From Plantibacter sp. PA-3-X8 (GTDB lineage Bacteria > Actinomycetota > Actinomycetes > Actinomycetales > Microbacteriaceae): DNA of 64,000 nucleotides. The DNA lies in the NCBI RefSeq assembly GCF_003856975.1, contig NZ_CP033107.1:3596001-3660000 (forward strand), given 5' to 3'. The position numbers and the translations under genes are program-made. The notes beneath the pieces were generated by a model that saw only the letters and a program-made list of their open reading frames with translations, did no database searches and was not told the origin of the DNA. Shown here in pieces: positions 25,495 through 34,120 of this stretch. Every line of letters starts with the position of its first letter. Positions within the stretch are counted from its first letter, which is position 1.

Positions 25495-25621
25495 ACCCTA
25501 CTGAGGCCGGTCGTCGGCGCCTGCGGCGCCCGTCGGCACGCTTGGACGATGCCGACAACGGATCGGCGCGCCGCTTGTACCCGATCGTCAACGGGTCGGC
25601 CGTGGTACCACCGGGTAAGGT
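25495..25621. promoter_or_regulatory. Divergent birA/accD promoter region
   Basis: Leftward TAGGGT (25495-25500) precedes birA by 6 nt. Rightward TAAGGT (25616-25621) precedes the accD GTG by 6 nt, although AAGGTGA there could also serve as a ribosome site. Confidence 0.45.
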
Positions 25622-25627
25622 GAAAGC

Positions 25628-27229
25628 GTGACCGACGAAACCACCTCCGGCCCTGACCTGTACACGACGGCCGGGAAGCTCGCCGACCTCAAGAACCGCT
25701 ATCACGAGGCCGTGACGGCGAGCGGCGAAGCCGCCATCGAGAAGCAGCACAAGAAGGGCAAGCTCACCGCGCGGGAGCGCATCGAGCAGCTGCTCGACCA
25801 CGGCAGCTTCGTCGAACTCGACGAGTTCGTGCGGCACCGCACGACCGCCTTCGGCATGGACCGCTCACGGCCGTACGGCGATGCCGTCGTCACCGGCACC
25901 GGCACCATCCACGGCCGCCAGGTCGCCGTGTACTCGCAGGACTTCACCATCTTCGGCGGTTCGCTCGGCGAGGTCGCCGGCGACAAGATCATCAAGATCA
26001 TGGACCTCGCATTGAAGACGGGCGTCCCGATCATCGGCATGCTCGACTCCGGCGGCGCGCGCATCCAGGAGGGCGTCGTCGCGCTCGGCAAGTACGGCGA
26101 GATCTTCCGACGCAACACGCAGGCCTCCGGGGTCATCCCGCAGATCTCCATCATCATGGGTCCGGCGGCCGGCGGCGCCGTCTACTCCCCCGCGCTCACC
26201 GACTTCGTCATCATGGTCGACAAGACGAGCCAGATGTTCGTCACGGGCCCCGACGTGATCAAGACCGTCACGGGCGAGGACGTCGGCATGGAGGAGCTGG
26301 GCGGCGGGTACACGCACAACACCCGCTCGGGCGTCGCCCACTACCTCGCGAGCGACGAACCGGACGCCCTCGACTACGCCCGCACCCTCGTCGGCTTCCT
26401 GCCCGACAACAACCTGTCCGAGGCCACGGTCTTCGACGTCGAGGTGGAGCTCGAGACGACGGACGAGGACCGCCGACTCAACACCCTCATCCCCGACTCG
26501 CCGAACCAGCCCTACGACGTGAAGACCGTCATCGAGCACGTCGTCGACGACGCCGACTTCCTCGAGGTCCAGCCGCTCTTCGCCCCGAACATCGTCATCG
26601 GTTTCGCGCGCGTCGAGGGACGGTCGGTCGGCGTCATCGCCAACCAGCCCTCCCAGATGGCCGGGACGCTCAACATCGAAGCGGGCGAGAAGGCGAGTCG
26701 GTTCGTCCGGTTCTGCGACGCGTTCAGCATCCCGATCCTCACCCTGGTCGACGTCCCCGGCTACCTGCCCGGCACCGACCAGGAGTGGACCGGCGTCATC
26801 CGCCGCGGCGCGAAGCTCCTCTACGCCTACGCCGAGGCCACGGTGCCCCTGGTGACCGTCATCCTGCGGAAGGCCTACGGCGGCGCCTACATCGTCATGG
26901 GCTCGAAGCAGCTCGGGGCCGACATCAACCTCGCCTGGCCCACGGCCGAGATCGCGGTCATGGGTGGGCAGGGTGCCGTCAACATCCTGTACCGCGGCGA
27001 GATCAAGCGGGCCGAGGAGGCCGGCGAGGACGTCGCCGCCGTGCGCACGCGCCTCGCGAACGAGTACACCTACAACGTGGCGAGCCCGTTCCTGGCCGCC
27101 GAGCGCGGCGAGCTGGACGGCGTCATCGAGCCGGCTGCCACGCGGGTCTCGGTCATCAAGGCGCTCCGTGCACTCCGGACGAAGCGTGCGAGCCTGCCCG
27201 CCAAGAAGCACGGGAACATCCCGCTGTGA
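25628..27229 (+). CDS. accD5: Acyl-CoA (propionyl-CoA) carboxylase beta subunit
   Basis: This 533-aa carboxyltransferase transfers CO2 from biotin to an acyl-CoA, giving methylmalonyl- or malonyl-Co[10 protein letters not shown] and [15 protein letters not shown] are the oxyanion-hole and acyl-CoA segments of the first half; [18 protein letters not shown] and the end [12 protein letters not shown] belong to the second. Its place beside birA, accE and, further on, accA3 matches the mycobacterial accD5 locus. The stop overlaps the accE start by GTGA. Preference for propionyl-CoA is inferred from family and context. Confidence 0.94.
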   Translation: MTDETTSGPDLYTTAGKLADLKNRYHEAVTASGEAAIEKQHKKGKLTARERIEQLLDHGSFVELDEFVRHRTTAFGMDRSRPYGDAVVTGTGTIHGRQVAVYSQDFTIFGGSLGEVAGDKIIKIMDLALKTGVPIIGMLDSGGARIQEGVVALGKYGEIFRRNTQASGVIPQISIIMGPAAGGAVYSPALTDFVIMVDKTSQMFVTGPDVIKTVTGEDVGMEELGGGYTHNTRSGVAHYLASDEPDALDYARTLVGFLPDNNLSEATVFDVEVELETTDEDRRLNTLIPDSPNQPYDVKTVIEHVVDDADFLEVQPLFAPNIVIGFARVEGRSVGVIANQPSQMAGTLNIEAGEKASRFVRFCDAFSIPILTLVDVPGYLPGTDQEWTGVIRRGAKLLYAYAEATVPLVTVILRKAYGGAYIVMGSKQLGADINLAWPTAEIAVMGGQGAVNILYRGEIKRAEEAGEDVAAVRTRLANEYTYNVASPFLAAERGELDGVIEPAATRVSVIKALRALRTKRASLPAKKHGNIPL

Positions 27230-27477
27230 GCACCGGCGCCGAGCCGAACACGACCGAGCCGTCGTCGATCGATCTCCGGATCGAGCGCGGTACCCCGACC
27301 GACGAGGAGCTCGCGGCACTCACCGCGGTGCTGAGCGTCGCGATCGCCGAACAGGCACTGCGCGACGCCGACACCGCCCCGGCACCTCGCGTCCCGTCGA
27401 CGTGGGAGCGGACGAGGCGGAACCTCCGCACGGGGATCACCGTGGGCCCAGGACACTGGCGCGCGTTCACGGGCTGA
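27226..27477 (+). CDS. accE5: Acyl-CoA carboxylase epsilon subunit
   Basis: This 83-aa protein begins at a GTG overlapping the accD stop. It carries the epsilon signature [20 protein letters not shown] and ends [20 protein letters not shown]. Epsilon subunits stabilise the alpha-beta complex in actinobacteria. There is no catalytic motif. Position and sequence pattern agree, so the call is good despite the small size. Confidence 0.85.
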   Translation: MSTGAEPNTTEPSSIDLRIERGTPTDEELAALTAVLSVAIAEQALRDADTAPAPRVPSTWERTRRNLRTGITVGPGHWRAFTG

Positions 27478-27652
27478 GCCGTCTCGACGGAGGACTCACG
27501 CCGGTTGCCCCTCGCGGCGCGCGGTGCTGTCCCCCATTCGTGTCCTCCATAGTGCCGACTGTCGGGGGTACCCCTGATGGAGGATCATCATTCTCGAAAG
27601 TTGCGTCTCATCGAGACCACTTCACCAGCTCCTGCTCCATCTAGGGTAAGCG

Positions 27653-27748
27653 GGCAGGAGTTCGGGGGCGGGTCAGAGCGGTATTCGGGTTACCGCTCTG
27701 ACCCACGAACGTCACGGAGGGCCAGCATCGGGTGCTGGCCCTCCTTTC
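27653..27748 (+). ncRNA. Candidate small RNA with two strong hairpins
   Basis: A TAGGGT box (27642-27647) could start a transcript near 27653. It would fold a perfect 14-bp stem (27670-27683 with 27691-27704) and end in a 12-bp stem (27716-27727 with 27733-27744) followed by TTTCGTT. No open frame with a start fits it. It could instead be only the distant terminator of accD-accE. I know no family that it matches. Confidence 0.35.
27716..27748 (+). terminator. Rho-independent terminator
   Basis: GGAGGGCCAGCA pairs perfectly with TGCTGGCCCTCC over a 5-nt loop, then TTTCGTT. It ends either the accD-accE message or the candidate small RNA. Confidence 0.75.
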
Positions 27749-27767
27749 GTTCGTCCAGGACCAGGCA

Positions 27768-28142
27768 CGTCGACGGGCTCAGTGATCGTGCGAGCTGTGC
27801 TCGGATGTGTCCGGCTCATGCGCTCGTCGAAGTGCACACGAGGAACCTCCCGCTCCGGTGATCCCCTCCCGGTCCCTGAGCAACCCCCTCTGGTCCCTGA
27901 GCAACCCCCTCCGGTCCCTGAGCAACCCCCTCTGGTCCCTGAGCTTGTCGAAGGGCACACGAAGAAGCATCCACAACCGGCGACGCCCCACCGGTCCCTG
28001 AGCAACCCCCGCCGGTCCCTGAGCAACCCCCTCCGGTGCCTGAGCCTGTCGAAGGGCACACGAGGAACCTCCCGCTCCGGTGATCCTCTTCCGGTCCCTG
28101 AGCAACCTTCTCCGGTCACTGAGCTTGTCGAAGGGCCCACGA
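27768..28142. repeat. GGTCCCTGAGC repeat cluster 2 (tandem 21-bp units)
   Basis: Copies begin at 27871, 27892, 27913, 27934, 27993, 28014, 28035, 28093 and 28114, mostly 21 bp apart. Units are either GGTCCCTGAGCAACCCCCTC or the longer form ending CTTGTCGAAGGGC. A larger direct repeat starts at 27834 and again at 28056 (222 bp apart). A degenerate inverted copy lies near 27769-27786. The cluster ends 65 bp before the HNH gene. Confidence 0.85.
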
Positions 28143-28206
28143 GCAACTTCCACAACCAACTCGACTCGGCATCTGGAATGTCAGTGGTTCGTGGTGGACT
28201 TGTTCC

Positions 28207-29478
28207 ATGACCGAGACCACCCTCACCGCGATCCGCGCGAGCGACGAGCACGCCGCGCGCCTCGCGGAGTTCTCGGACCACTACGCGGACATCCAGCGGC
28301 GGTGTGCTGCTCTGGACGCCGAGGAGGCCCGGCTCCTCGCCCGCTCTGCCGCCTACGCGGACGCCTTCGCAGGCGTCACGGTTCCGGCGATCTTCCCGCC
28401 TGCCGGGCGGCAGGCGCTCTCCCGCCGGTCGACCTGCGCAGCCCTCGCGATGGCGACGCGCACGCCCGAGCAGACGGTCCAGCGGGCGACGAACGACGCC
28501 GAGCGGGTCGTCAACGACGCACCCGCCGTGCTCGCGTCCTTCGAGGCCGGCCGCATCTCAGCGCGGCACGCGCAGACGATCATCGAACAACTCAGCGACG
28601 TGCCGACCGCAGGGCGGGCGGTGTTCCTCGCTGAGGTCCTGGCGGTTGCGGAAGAGTCCACCAACGCGAACCTCCGCAGGCGCGCCCGCGTCCTGCGCGA
28701 GCGCCTTCACCCCGAGTCCATTACGGCACGCGCCCGGCGGTCCGAGGCGGACCGCCGGGTGGAGTTCGAGCCGGCAGCGGACGGCATGGCGTGGGTACAC
28801 CTGTTCACCACCGCGCCCATCGCGCAAGGCCTCGCGGAGCGGGTCGAAGCGGCTGCCGCGGAGTCACGCAAGGCCGGTGACACCCGCACGTGCGCCCAAC
28901 TGCAGGCCGACGCCCTCGCGGCGCTCGCGCTCAGCGGCGTCACGCCTGACGACGTGACGTTGAGCCCAGTGCTCCCGCACCCCATCGAGGTCCAGGAACA
29001 CATCAAGCCGACCGTGCAGATCACCGTCCCGGCGCTCAGTATGGCCGGCGTCAGCGACGCACCGGCCATGCTGGACGGGTACGGCCCCATCGACCCGGAG
29101 ACCGCCGCACGCATCGCGGTGAACGCACCCAGCTTCACCCGGATCCTCGTCCAGCCAGAGACGGGTGCGGTGCTCTCCGTCGGGCGCAGCCAGTACCGGG
29201 TCCCGGCCGACCTGCAACGCGCGGTACGCCTCCGGGACGGCACCTGTCGGGCACCGGGCTGCGGGAGACGCGCCAGGGCCTGCGACCTCGACCACTCGGT
29301 CGCGTGGGAGGGCGGCGGGGCAACGGATGTCGGCAATCTCGCCTGTCTCTGCCGACATCATCACCGGATGAAGCACCTGCCCGGATGGACCCTCGACCAC
29401 GGGCCCGGCGGGGCGCTCGAGTGGACTACACCTGACGGGAAGCGCCATCGGACGGAACCGGACCCCGCGCCGTTCTGA
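28207..29478 (+). CDS. DUF222/13E12-type HNH endonuclease-like protein
   Basis: This 423-aa protein has an alpha-helical DUF222 region (about residues 30-330) and a C-terminal HNH zinc-finger nuclease motif: CRAPGCGRRA, CDLDHSVAWEGGG, NLACLCRHHHRMKH. Such proteins are multicopy in actinobacteria (the mycobacterial 13E12 family) and their biological role is not established. No restriction, transposase or toxin gene is beside it. It is bracketed on both sides by the same short palindromic repeat, within 65 bp upstream and about 10 bp downstream, which suggests a repeat-associated unit. Confidence 0.85.
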   Translation: MTETTLTAIRASDEHAARLAEFSDHYADIQRRCAALDAEEARLLARSAAYADAFAGVTVPAIFPPAGRQALSRRSTCAALAMATRTPEQTVQRATNDAERVVNDAPAVLASFEAGRISARHAQTIIEQLSDVPTAGRAVFLAEVLAVAEESTNANLRRRARVLRERLHPESITARARRSEADRRVEFEPAADGMAWVHLFTTAPIAQGLAERVEAAAAESRKAGDTRTCAQLQADALAALALSGVTPDDVTLSPVLPHPIEVQEHIKPTVQITVPALSMAGVSDAPAMLDGYGPIDPETAARIAVNAPSFTRILVQPETGAVLSVGRSQYRVPADLQRAVRLRDGTCRAPGCGRRARACDLDHSVAWEGGGATDVGNLACLCRHHHRMKHLPGWTLDHGPGGALEWTTPDGKRHRTEPDPAPF

Positions 29479-29486
29479 CCGCTGCC

Positions 29487-29702
29487 TGTCCCTGAGCTGC
29501 GTCGCACTGAGCTTGTCGACGTGTCGAAGGGGTCCTCGTGGGCACTTCGACAGGCTCAGTGACCGAGAGAGGTTCACCGGGAACGATTCGGTCCCTGAGC
29601 CTGTCGAAGGGCACTCAGGTCGCGCCGGTTCTGTGGACGGCGGCGGTCCACCCGGAGTAGCTCCGGTCCCTGAGCAATGCCGCACAGGGCCTGTCGAAGG
29701 GT
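29487..29702. repeat. GGTCCCTGAGC repeat cluster 3
   Basis: Degenerate copies begin at 29487 and 29505, an inverted copy is at 29543-29564, a full copy GGTCCCTGAGCCTGTCGAAG at 29590, and a stretched copy at 29665. The inverted and full copies can pair. The cluster fills the gap between the HNH gene and the kinase-like gene. Confidence 0.8.
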
Positions 29703-29721
29703 GTTGCACCGTCGAAGCGGT

Positions 29722-30783
29722 TCAGTCCTCGTCGGACACGCCGACCGCGCCCACGCCGGCACGGGAGCCGTCGCGCGGGATCTCGAGCCAGACGTCGAGT
29801 TCCTCGTCGTCGTCGTCCGGACCCGCAGCGACGCCCGGATCGCGGTGCACCGCGCGCAGGCCGACCACGGTCACCGCGACGCGCTCGTCGTCCGGGACGC
29901 TCCGCACGATGAGGCGGGTGGCGTGCGAGGCGGCGAGCGCTTCGGCGATCTGCTCGTGGATCGCATCGAGGACGCCGGCGTCCAGCTCCTCGAGGCCGCC
30001 TTCGTCCAGCATGTTCACGATCGCTCCGCGCCGTCGGGCCGCGAGCACCTCGGACCGGACCGGGTCGCTCAGGAGGTGACGCCCGCGGATCTCGTCGCGG
30101 AGACTGGCCTCCAGCGTGCGGCACTCCGTACGATCGGCCACGGAGAGCCTGCCGCCGTTGGCGATGATCGTGCGGAGCATCGGGGTCGCCAGGCGGCCCG
30201 TCTGACTGAGGCGTCGCCGCCGCTCGTGCACGTGCGCGTACTGCGCCGCCTGCCAGTCCGAGGTCGCATGCTCCGCCTGCGTGAGGCGCTCGGCGTCGTG
30301 CTGCGCCCCGGCGATCGATCGGGTGAGCACACTCGCGAGGACGACCCAGATGAGGCTGCCCGTGACACCCATCCCGAGCGCCAGTCCAGGACCCGCCCAG
30401 AGGAGCGACTGGACCGTGAGGAAGACGATCCCGATGTACGCGACCGCCTCCCGCTGCCGGACCACGGTGATCGTCATCAGCGTCCCGATCGACGCGACGT
30501 GCCAGGTGGCGTACCCGTTGTTCCGCGTGGGGTCGAGCTGGCTGGTCACCAGTAACGGGACGATGATCGCGGTCGCGAGGTTGATGCTCGCGAGCCACGA
30601 CGGCATGCGCGTCGTGCCCATCGGCCAGAGACTCAGGACGCTCGCGACGGCGTAGACGAGCATCGCGATGAGGACCGGGACGACGTCGCGGGGTGTCTCG
30701 AGCGTCAGCGCCGCACGGAGCAGGTGGTACGCCGAGAACAGGGCGGCGAGGATGACGAGGGCGTACCGCGGTGCCGGGGTCAC
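29722..30783 (-). CDS. Membrane protein with histidine-kinase-like but degenerate C-terminus
   Basis: This 353-aa protein has about five hydrophobic segments in residues 5-160, then a cytoplasmic part. The segment ADRTECRTLEASLRDEIRG resembles the ATPase region of actinobacterial sensor kinases, but I see no DxGxG nucleotide loop, so it is probably not an active kinase. Its GTG start overlaps the stop of the real sensor kinase by 4 bp, so it is the third gene of a response regulator-kinase-this protein operon. It may be a signal partner or modulator. An ATG at 30804 is the other possible start. Confidence 0.6.
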   Translation of the reverse strand: MTPAPRYALVILAALFSAYHLLRAALTLETPRDVVPVLIAMLVYAVASVLSLWPMGTTRMPSWLASINLATAIIVPLLVTSQLDPTRNNGYATWHVASIGTLMTITVVRQREAVAYIGIVFLTVQSLLWAGPGLALGMGVTGSLIWVVLASVLTRSIAGAQHDAERLTQAEHATSDWQAAQYAHVHERRRRLSQTGRLATPMLRTIIANGGRLSVADRTECRTLEASLRDEIRGRHLLSDPVRSEVLAARRRGAIVNMLDEGGLEELDAGVLDAIHEQIAEALAASHATRLIVRSVPDDERVAVTVVGLRAVHRDPGVAAGPDDDDEELDVWLEIPRDGSRAGVGAVGVSDED

Positions 30784-32030
30784 GAGCCGTGCTCCGGAGA
30801 CCACTCGATGCGGATGACGGCACCCTCACCCGGACGGGAGATCACCGTCGAGCGGCCGCCGACCGCGGCGACGCGCTCGACGATCGAGACCTTCAGCCCG
30901 AGGCGCTCCTCGGCGACCTGCTCGGGGCAGAACCCGACGCCGTCGTCACCGACGATGACGCAGACGCCACCGGAGACCGTGCCCTCGATCGACAGGCTCC
31001 GTGCCGCTCCCGAACCCGCGTGCTCGACGCTGTTGACCATCGCCTGCACCGTCGCCCAGTAGACCGCGTTGGCGACCGTGACGGGCAGGACCCGGCCGGA
31101 GGCCCCCTCGACCGTGACGGAGAACGGTTCACCGAGCATCGACGCGGCCGCACGCAGCCGTTCGATGAGCTCGGCGAGACCGGTGACCTCGTCCTCGTTC
31201 GTCATCGGAGCGCCGACGCCCTCGAGTTGCTCGATCGCGACCCGCGCCATCATGACGGCGAGCGCCTCCGACTTCGGGGTCAGCGCCCGATCCGCGGCGA
31301 GCAGGGAGGCGAGGACGCTGTCGTGGACGATCGAGTCGACCTCCACGCGCTCCACCTCCGTGGCGTGCTGCTTGACGGCCGCGTCGTAGGTGGCGAGGGC
31401 GGCCGCCCTCGCGGTGTCGACCCGACCGGCCAGCACGCGGAACAGCCCGACGAGCACGACGATGAGCCCACCGATGATCGTCGCGTAGGACGCGTCGAGC
31501 GCCCCGATCTCGAAGGACGCGGGCGCGAAGTCCGCGTCGATCACGCGGTTGACCCCGTACATGACCGAGGTCACCACGAGGTACACGATGGCACCCCGCA
31601 ACTGCAGCGGGATGCAGGCGAACGCGACGGCGATCGTGCAGAGGTACCAGATCCACGGTTCCTGGTTGATGTCGGTCGACGCCTCGGCGTTGACCGCCGG
31701 CCAGATGAGCAGCGCCACGAAGAACACGGCGGCGAAGACGCCCGAGGCGATCCGGTGGTGCCACAGGAAGAGGCAGCAGACGATCGCGGCGAACATCGTC
31801 CCGAACACGAGCGCGACGTAGACCACACCGAACCAACCCGTGATCTGCACGCCCTGCCCGAGCGTCGTGAACGCCGTCTGCAGACCGAAGACGAGTCCGA
31901 TGATCGCGACCGATCGGCCGAGGAGGCGTTCGAAGTTCGCGGTGTTCAGCATCCGGCGCTGAGCCTGGGCATCCTTCGGGATCGCGGTGATCGCGGGGTG
32001 CCTGGTCGGTGCCCGGAAGCTAGGAGACAT
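30780..32030 (-). CDS. Membrane sensor histidine kinase
   Basis: This 416-aa protein has about six membrane helices (residues 35-210), then a dimerisation region with the likely phospho-acceptor His in VDSIVHDSVLASL (near residue 245), and a HATPase domain with the G1 loop VGDDGVGFCP and GGRSTVISRPGEGAVIRI. It should phosphorylate the overlapping NarL-type regulator. No extracellular sensor domain is apparent, so it may sense the membrane. Its start region overlaps the response regulator's 3' end by 11 bp. Confidence 0.8.
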   Translation of the reverse strand: MSPSFRAPTRHPAITAIPKDAQAQRRMLNTANFERLLGRSVAIIGLVFGLQTAFTTLGQGVQITGWFGVVYVALVFGTMFAAIVCCLFLWHHRIASGVFAAVFFVALLIWPAVNAEASTDINQEPWIWYLCTIAVAFACIPLQLRGAIVYLVVTSVMYGVNRVIDADFAPASFEIGALDASYATIIGGLIVVLVGLFRVLAGRVDTARAAALATYDAAVKQHATEVERVEVDSIVHDSVLASLLAADRALTPKSEALAVMMARVAIEQLEGVGAPMTNEDEVTGLAELIERLRAAASMLGEPFSVTVEGASGRVLPVTVANAVYWATVQAMVNSVEHAGSGAARSLSIEGTVSGGVCVIVGDDGVGFCPEQVAEERLGLKVSIVERVAAVGGRSTVISRPGEGAVIRIEWSPEHGS

Positions 32031-32676
32031 CCGTCCCGCCTTGATCGAGGCCGGGGAGGATCCCGTCCTCGACCGCTCGGCGGAGCAGGTCGACCTTCGT
32101 CGGTGCCGGGCGACCCACCTCGACGTACTTCACCCGGATGCGGTCGATGTGTTCGCGGGCCGTGGAGTAGGCGATGCCGAGCTGCATGGCGACGGTCTTC
32201 AGCGGCAGGCCGGACGCGTAGAGGTGCAGGACGTCGCGCTCACGGCGGCCCAGCTGCGCCCGGGCGAAGTCGCTGTCGGCGTCGATCGCGCTCGCCCACT
32301 CGATGTTGTTCAGGGCCTCGCCACGGGCCACCGTGCCGATGGCGGCGATGACCGTGTCCGTCGGTGACGACTTGGGGATGACCCCGGACGCTCCGGCGGC
32401 CAGCGCCTCGCGCACCAGTGCGACCCGATCCGCGATGGAGTGGATGAGGACGTGCGCCCCCACGGCCTGCACCGCCTGGATGTTCGAGGTCGGCGTGCTG
32501 CCGTCGGAGAGCGAGAGGTCGAGCACGACCACGTCGGGCACCACGCCGTTCAACGCGGCGATGCACTCGACGGCGGTCGAGGCACTCGCCACGACCTGAT
32601 ACCCGGCGTGCGCACACACCGCTTCGATCCCGAGCCTGACGGACTCGTGATCATCAATGATTGCGACGGTCACCAC
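32020..32676 (-). CDS. NarL/LuxR-type response regulator
   Basis: This 218-aa protein has a receiver domain (VTVAIIDDHESVR, phospho-acceptor Asp in DVVVLDLSLSDG, Lys in GVIPKSS) and a C-terminal LuxR HTH (LGRRERDVLHLYASGLPLKTVAMQLGI). It is the first gene of the three-gene signalling operon. A TACGAT box 6 nt before the first of two consecutive GTG codons supports that start. Target genes cannot be told; some may lie nearby. Confidence 0.88.
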   Translation of the reverse strand: MVTVAIIDDHESVRLGIEAVCAHAGYQVVASASTAVECIAALNGVVPDVVVLDLSLSDGSTPTSNIQAVQAVGAHVLIHSIADRVALVREALAAGASGVIPKSSPTDTVIAAIGTVARGEALNNIEWASAIDADSDFARAQLGRRERDVLHLYASGLPLKTVAMQLGIAYSTAREHIDRIRVKYVEVGRPAPTKVDLLRRAVEDGILPGLDQGGTDVS

Positions 32677-32682
32677 GGCACC

Positions 32683-32688
32683 ATCGTA
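32683..32688 (-). promoter_or_regulatory. -10 box of the two-component operon
   Basis: TACGAT read leftward, 6 nt before the response-regulator GTG; leaderless pattern. Confidence 0.5.
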
Positions 32689-32753
32689 GCGAGTGACGGA
32701 CCCGCCGGGCGCGACGGCCGGATCGCGAGTCGCCTCCGTCGGCACGGGCCCGC

Positions 32754-34058
32754 TCAAGCCGTTCGCGAGAAGCCCGCGACGGCCTCGAGGTGATGCGTGT
32801 TGGGGAAGAGGTCGTAGGCCGCGAGGTGGTCGAGCTCGTACCCCTGCTCGGCAAGGAGGGCGACGTCGCGGGACAGCGCGATGGGGTCGCACGCGACGTA
32901 GACGATCGACGCGGGCCGCAGCTCGCCGAGCATGGCGACGATCTCCGCGCCGGCACCCGAGCGGGGCGGGTCGAGCACGACGGTCGCGGTGGCGTACCGG
33001 GACCGTTCGATCCGGCTGCCCGTCGCGATCTCCGACCGCAGGAAGGCGTCGACCTTCGCGGTGACGGCCTGTGCGCCCACCCACTCGGACAGGTTCTCGC
33101 CCGCGTACTCGGTGGCGCGTTCGTCACTCTCCACGGTCGTGATGCGGGTGGTGGAGCCGAAGCGGTCCCCCACGCCCGCGGCCAGGAGGCCGACGCCGCC
33201 GTAGAGGTCGAGGTTCGCGGCGCGCGGGTCGAAGCGCGCGTCGTCGATGGCCGCCGACACGGCCTGCTGGAGGGTCGTCGCAGCCTGACGGTGGACCTGC
33301 CAGAATCCGTTCGCGTCGACGATGAACTCGCGCTCGCCGACGAGCTCGCGGATCGGGTCTGCCGCGGGACGGACCGGCTTCGGTCCCCCGCGTCGACCGC
33401 GCCCGCCACCGCGTCGGCGGTCGCCGCCTCCCGCCTCGTCCGCACGCGTCAGGACGCGGACCGCCCCGGTCGAGGAGGCGACGATGTCGATGGAGGTGGT
33501 GCCGTGCGGCAGCTCCTCGAGCTTGGCCGCTTCGGCCACCGCTTCGATCGCGAGCGGCAGGTCGTCGACGGGGACGACGTGGTGGGACCTCGAGGCGTAG
33601 GGGCCGATGTTGCCGTGCTGGTCGACGTGCAGGGAGACCCGCGTCCGCCACCGGGTGCCGTCGGCCGTCTCGCCGTCGACCGCGGCGACCGTGAACTCGG
33701 GAGCGACGCCGGCGAACCGCTCGAGCCCTTCCGAGAGAACCTGGTGCTTCAACGCGCGCTGGTGGGCGAGCTCGATGTGTCCGAACTCCGCTCCCCCGGC
33801 CCGCTCGCTCGGCTCGCGGTCGACGGAGGCCTCGGCCCAGACGTGCGGACGGCGGTGCTCGGACGGCGTGAGGACCTCCAGGGTCTCCCCCCGCCAGAAG
33901 CGCTTCTCGTTCTCGTCGACGATGCGCGCCCGCACGCGCTCACCGGGGAGCGTGTCGGGGACGAAGACCACCCGGCCTTCGTGCCGGGCGACGAAGACAC
34001 CCCCGTGGGCTACGTTGGTGATGTCCAGTTCCACGGTGCGTGCAGTCGTCGTGCTCAT
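32754..34058 (-). CDS. TRAM-domain RNA (uracil-5)-methyltransferase-like protein
   Basis: This 434-aa SAM-dependent enzyme resembles RumA/RlmD/TrmA-type methyltransferases that modify uridine in rRNA or tRNA. An N-terminal TRAM domain (residues 5-65, DITNVAHGGVFVARHEGRVV) is followed by the catalytic domain with FWQVH, LDLYGGVGLLA (SAM site), VLDPPRSGAG and YVACDPIALSRD, which contains the nucleophile Cys. An Arg/Gly-rich stretch near residues 213-236 (GGGDRRRGGGRGRRGG) is an extra that may bind RNA. The four cysteines of an Fe-S cluster are absent. Confidence 0.85.
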   Translation of the reverse strand: MSTTTARTVELDITNVAHGGVFVARHEGRVVFVPDTLPGERVRARIVDENEKRFWRGETLEVLTPSEHRRPHVWAEASVDREPSERAGGAEFGHIELAHQRALKHQVLSEGLERFAGVAPEFTVAAVDGETADGTRWRTRVSLHVDQHGNIGPYASRSHHVVPVDDLPLAIEAVAEAAKLEELPHGTTSIDIVASSTGAVRVLTRADEAGGGDRRRGGGRGRRGGPKPVRPAADPIRELVGEREFIVDANGFWQVHRQAATTLQQAVSAAIDDARFDPRAANLDLYGGVGLLAAGVGDRFGSTTRITTVESDERATEYAGENLSEWVGAQAVTAKVDAFLRSEIATGSRIERSRYATATVVLDPPRSGAGAEIVAMLGELRPASIVYVACDPIALSRDVALLAEQGYELDHLAAYDLFPNTHHLEAVAGFSRTA

Positions 34059-34120
34059 GCGTCGAGCATGTCACACGGGCGGCTGCGGGGAGTCCACCGT
34101 CCACTGCAGAAGGAACCGTC

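Larger units (their letters stand above)
27478..28206. other. Repeat- and hairpin-rich accessory gap
   Basis: This 729-bp stretch has no convincing coding gene. In order it holds an inverted pair TCCTCCAT/ATGGAGGA (27543-27550 and 27577-27584) around the palindrome GGGGTACCCC, a short hairpin GTCTC-ATC-GAGAC (27605-27617), a possible small RNA, and tandem GGTCCCTGAGC repeats up to the HNH gene. Confidence 0.7.

Noticed and set aside
27871..28135. CRISPR array
   Set aside because: Units are 21 bp apart with the repeat taking most of the unit and no unique spacers; there are no cas genes. It is a tandem/palindromic repeat cluster.
28207..29478. Restriction enzyme or homing endonuclease
   Set aside because: No methylase partner, intron or intein context is present; the DUF222-HNH architecture is a separate family.
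29722..30783. A second active histidine kinase
   Set aside because: I cannot find the nucleotide-binding glycine loop or a convincing phospho-acceptor His, so it is described as kinase-like only.
30771..32351. Long plus-strand open frame across the kinase and regulator genes
   Set aside because: No recognisable domain, biased composition, and it lies opposite a coherent two-component operon.
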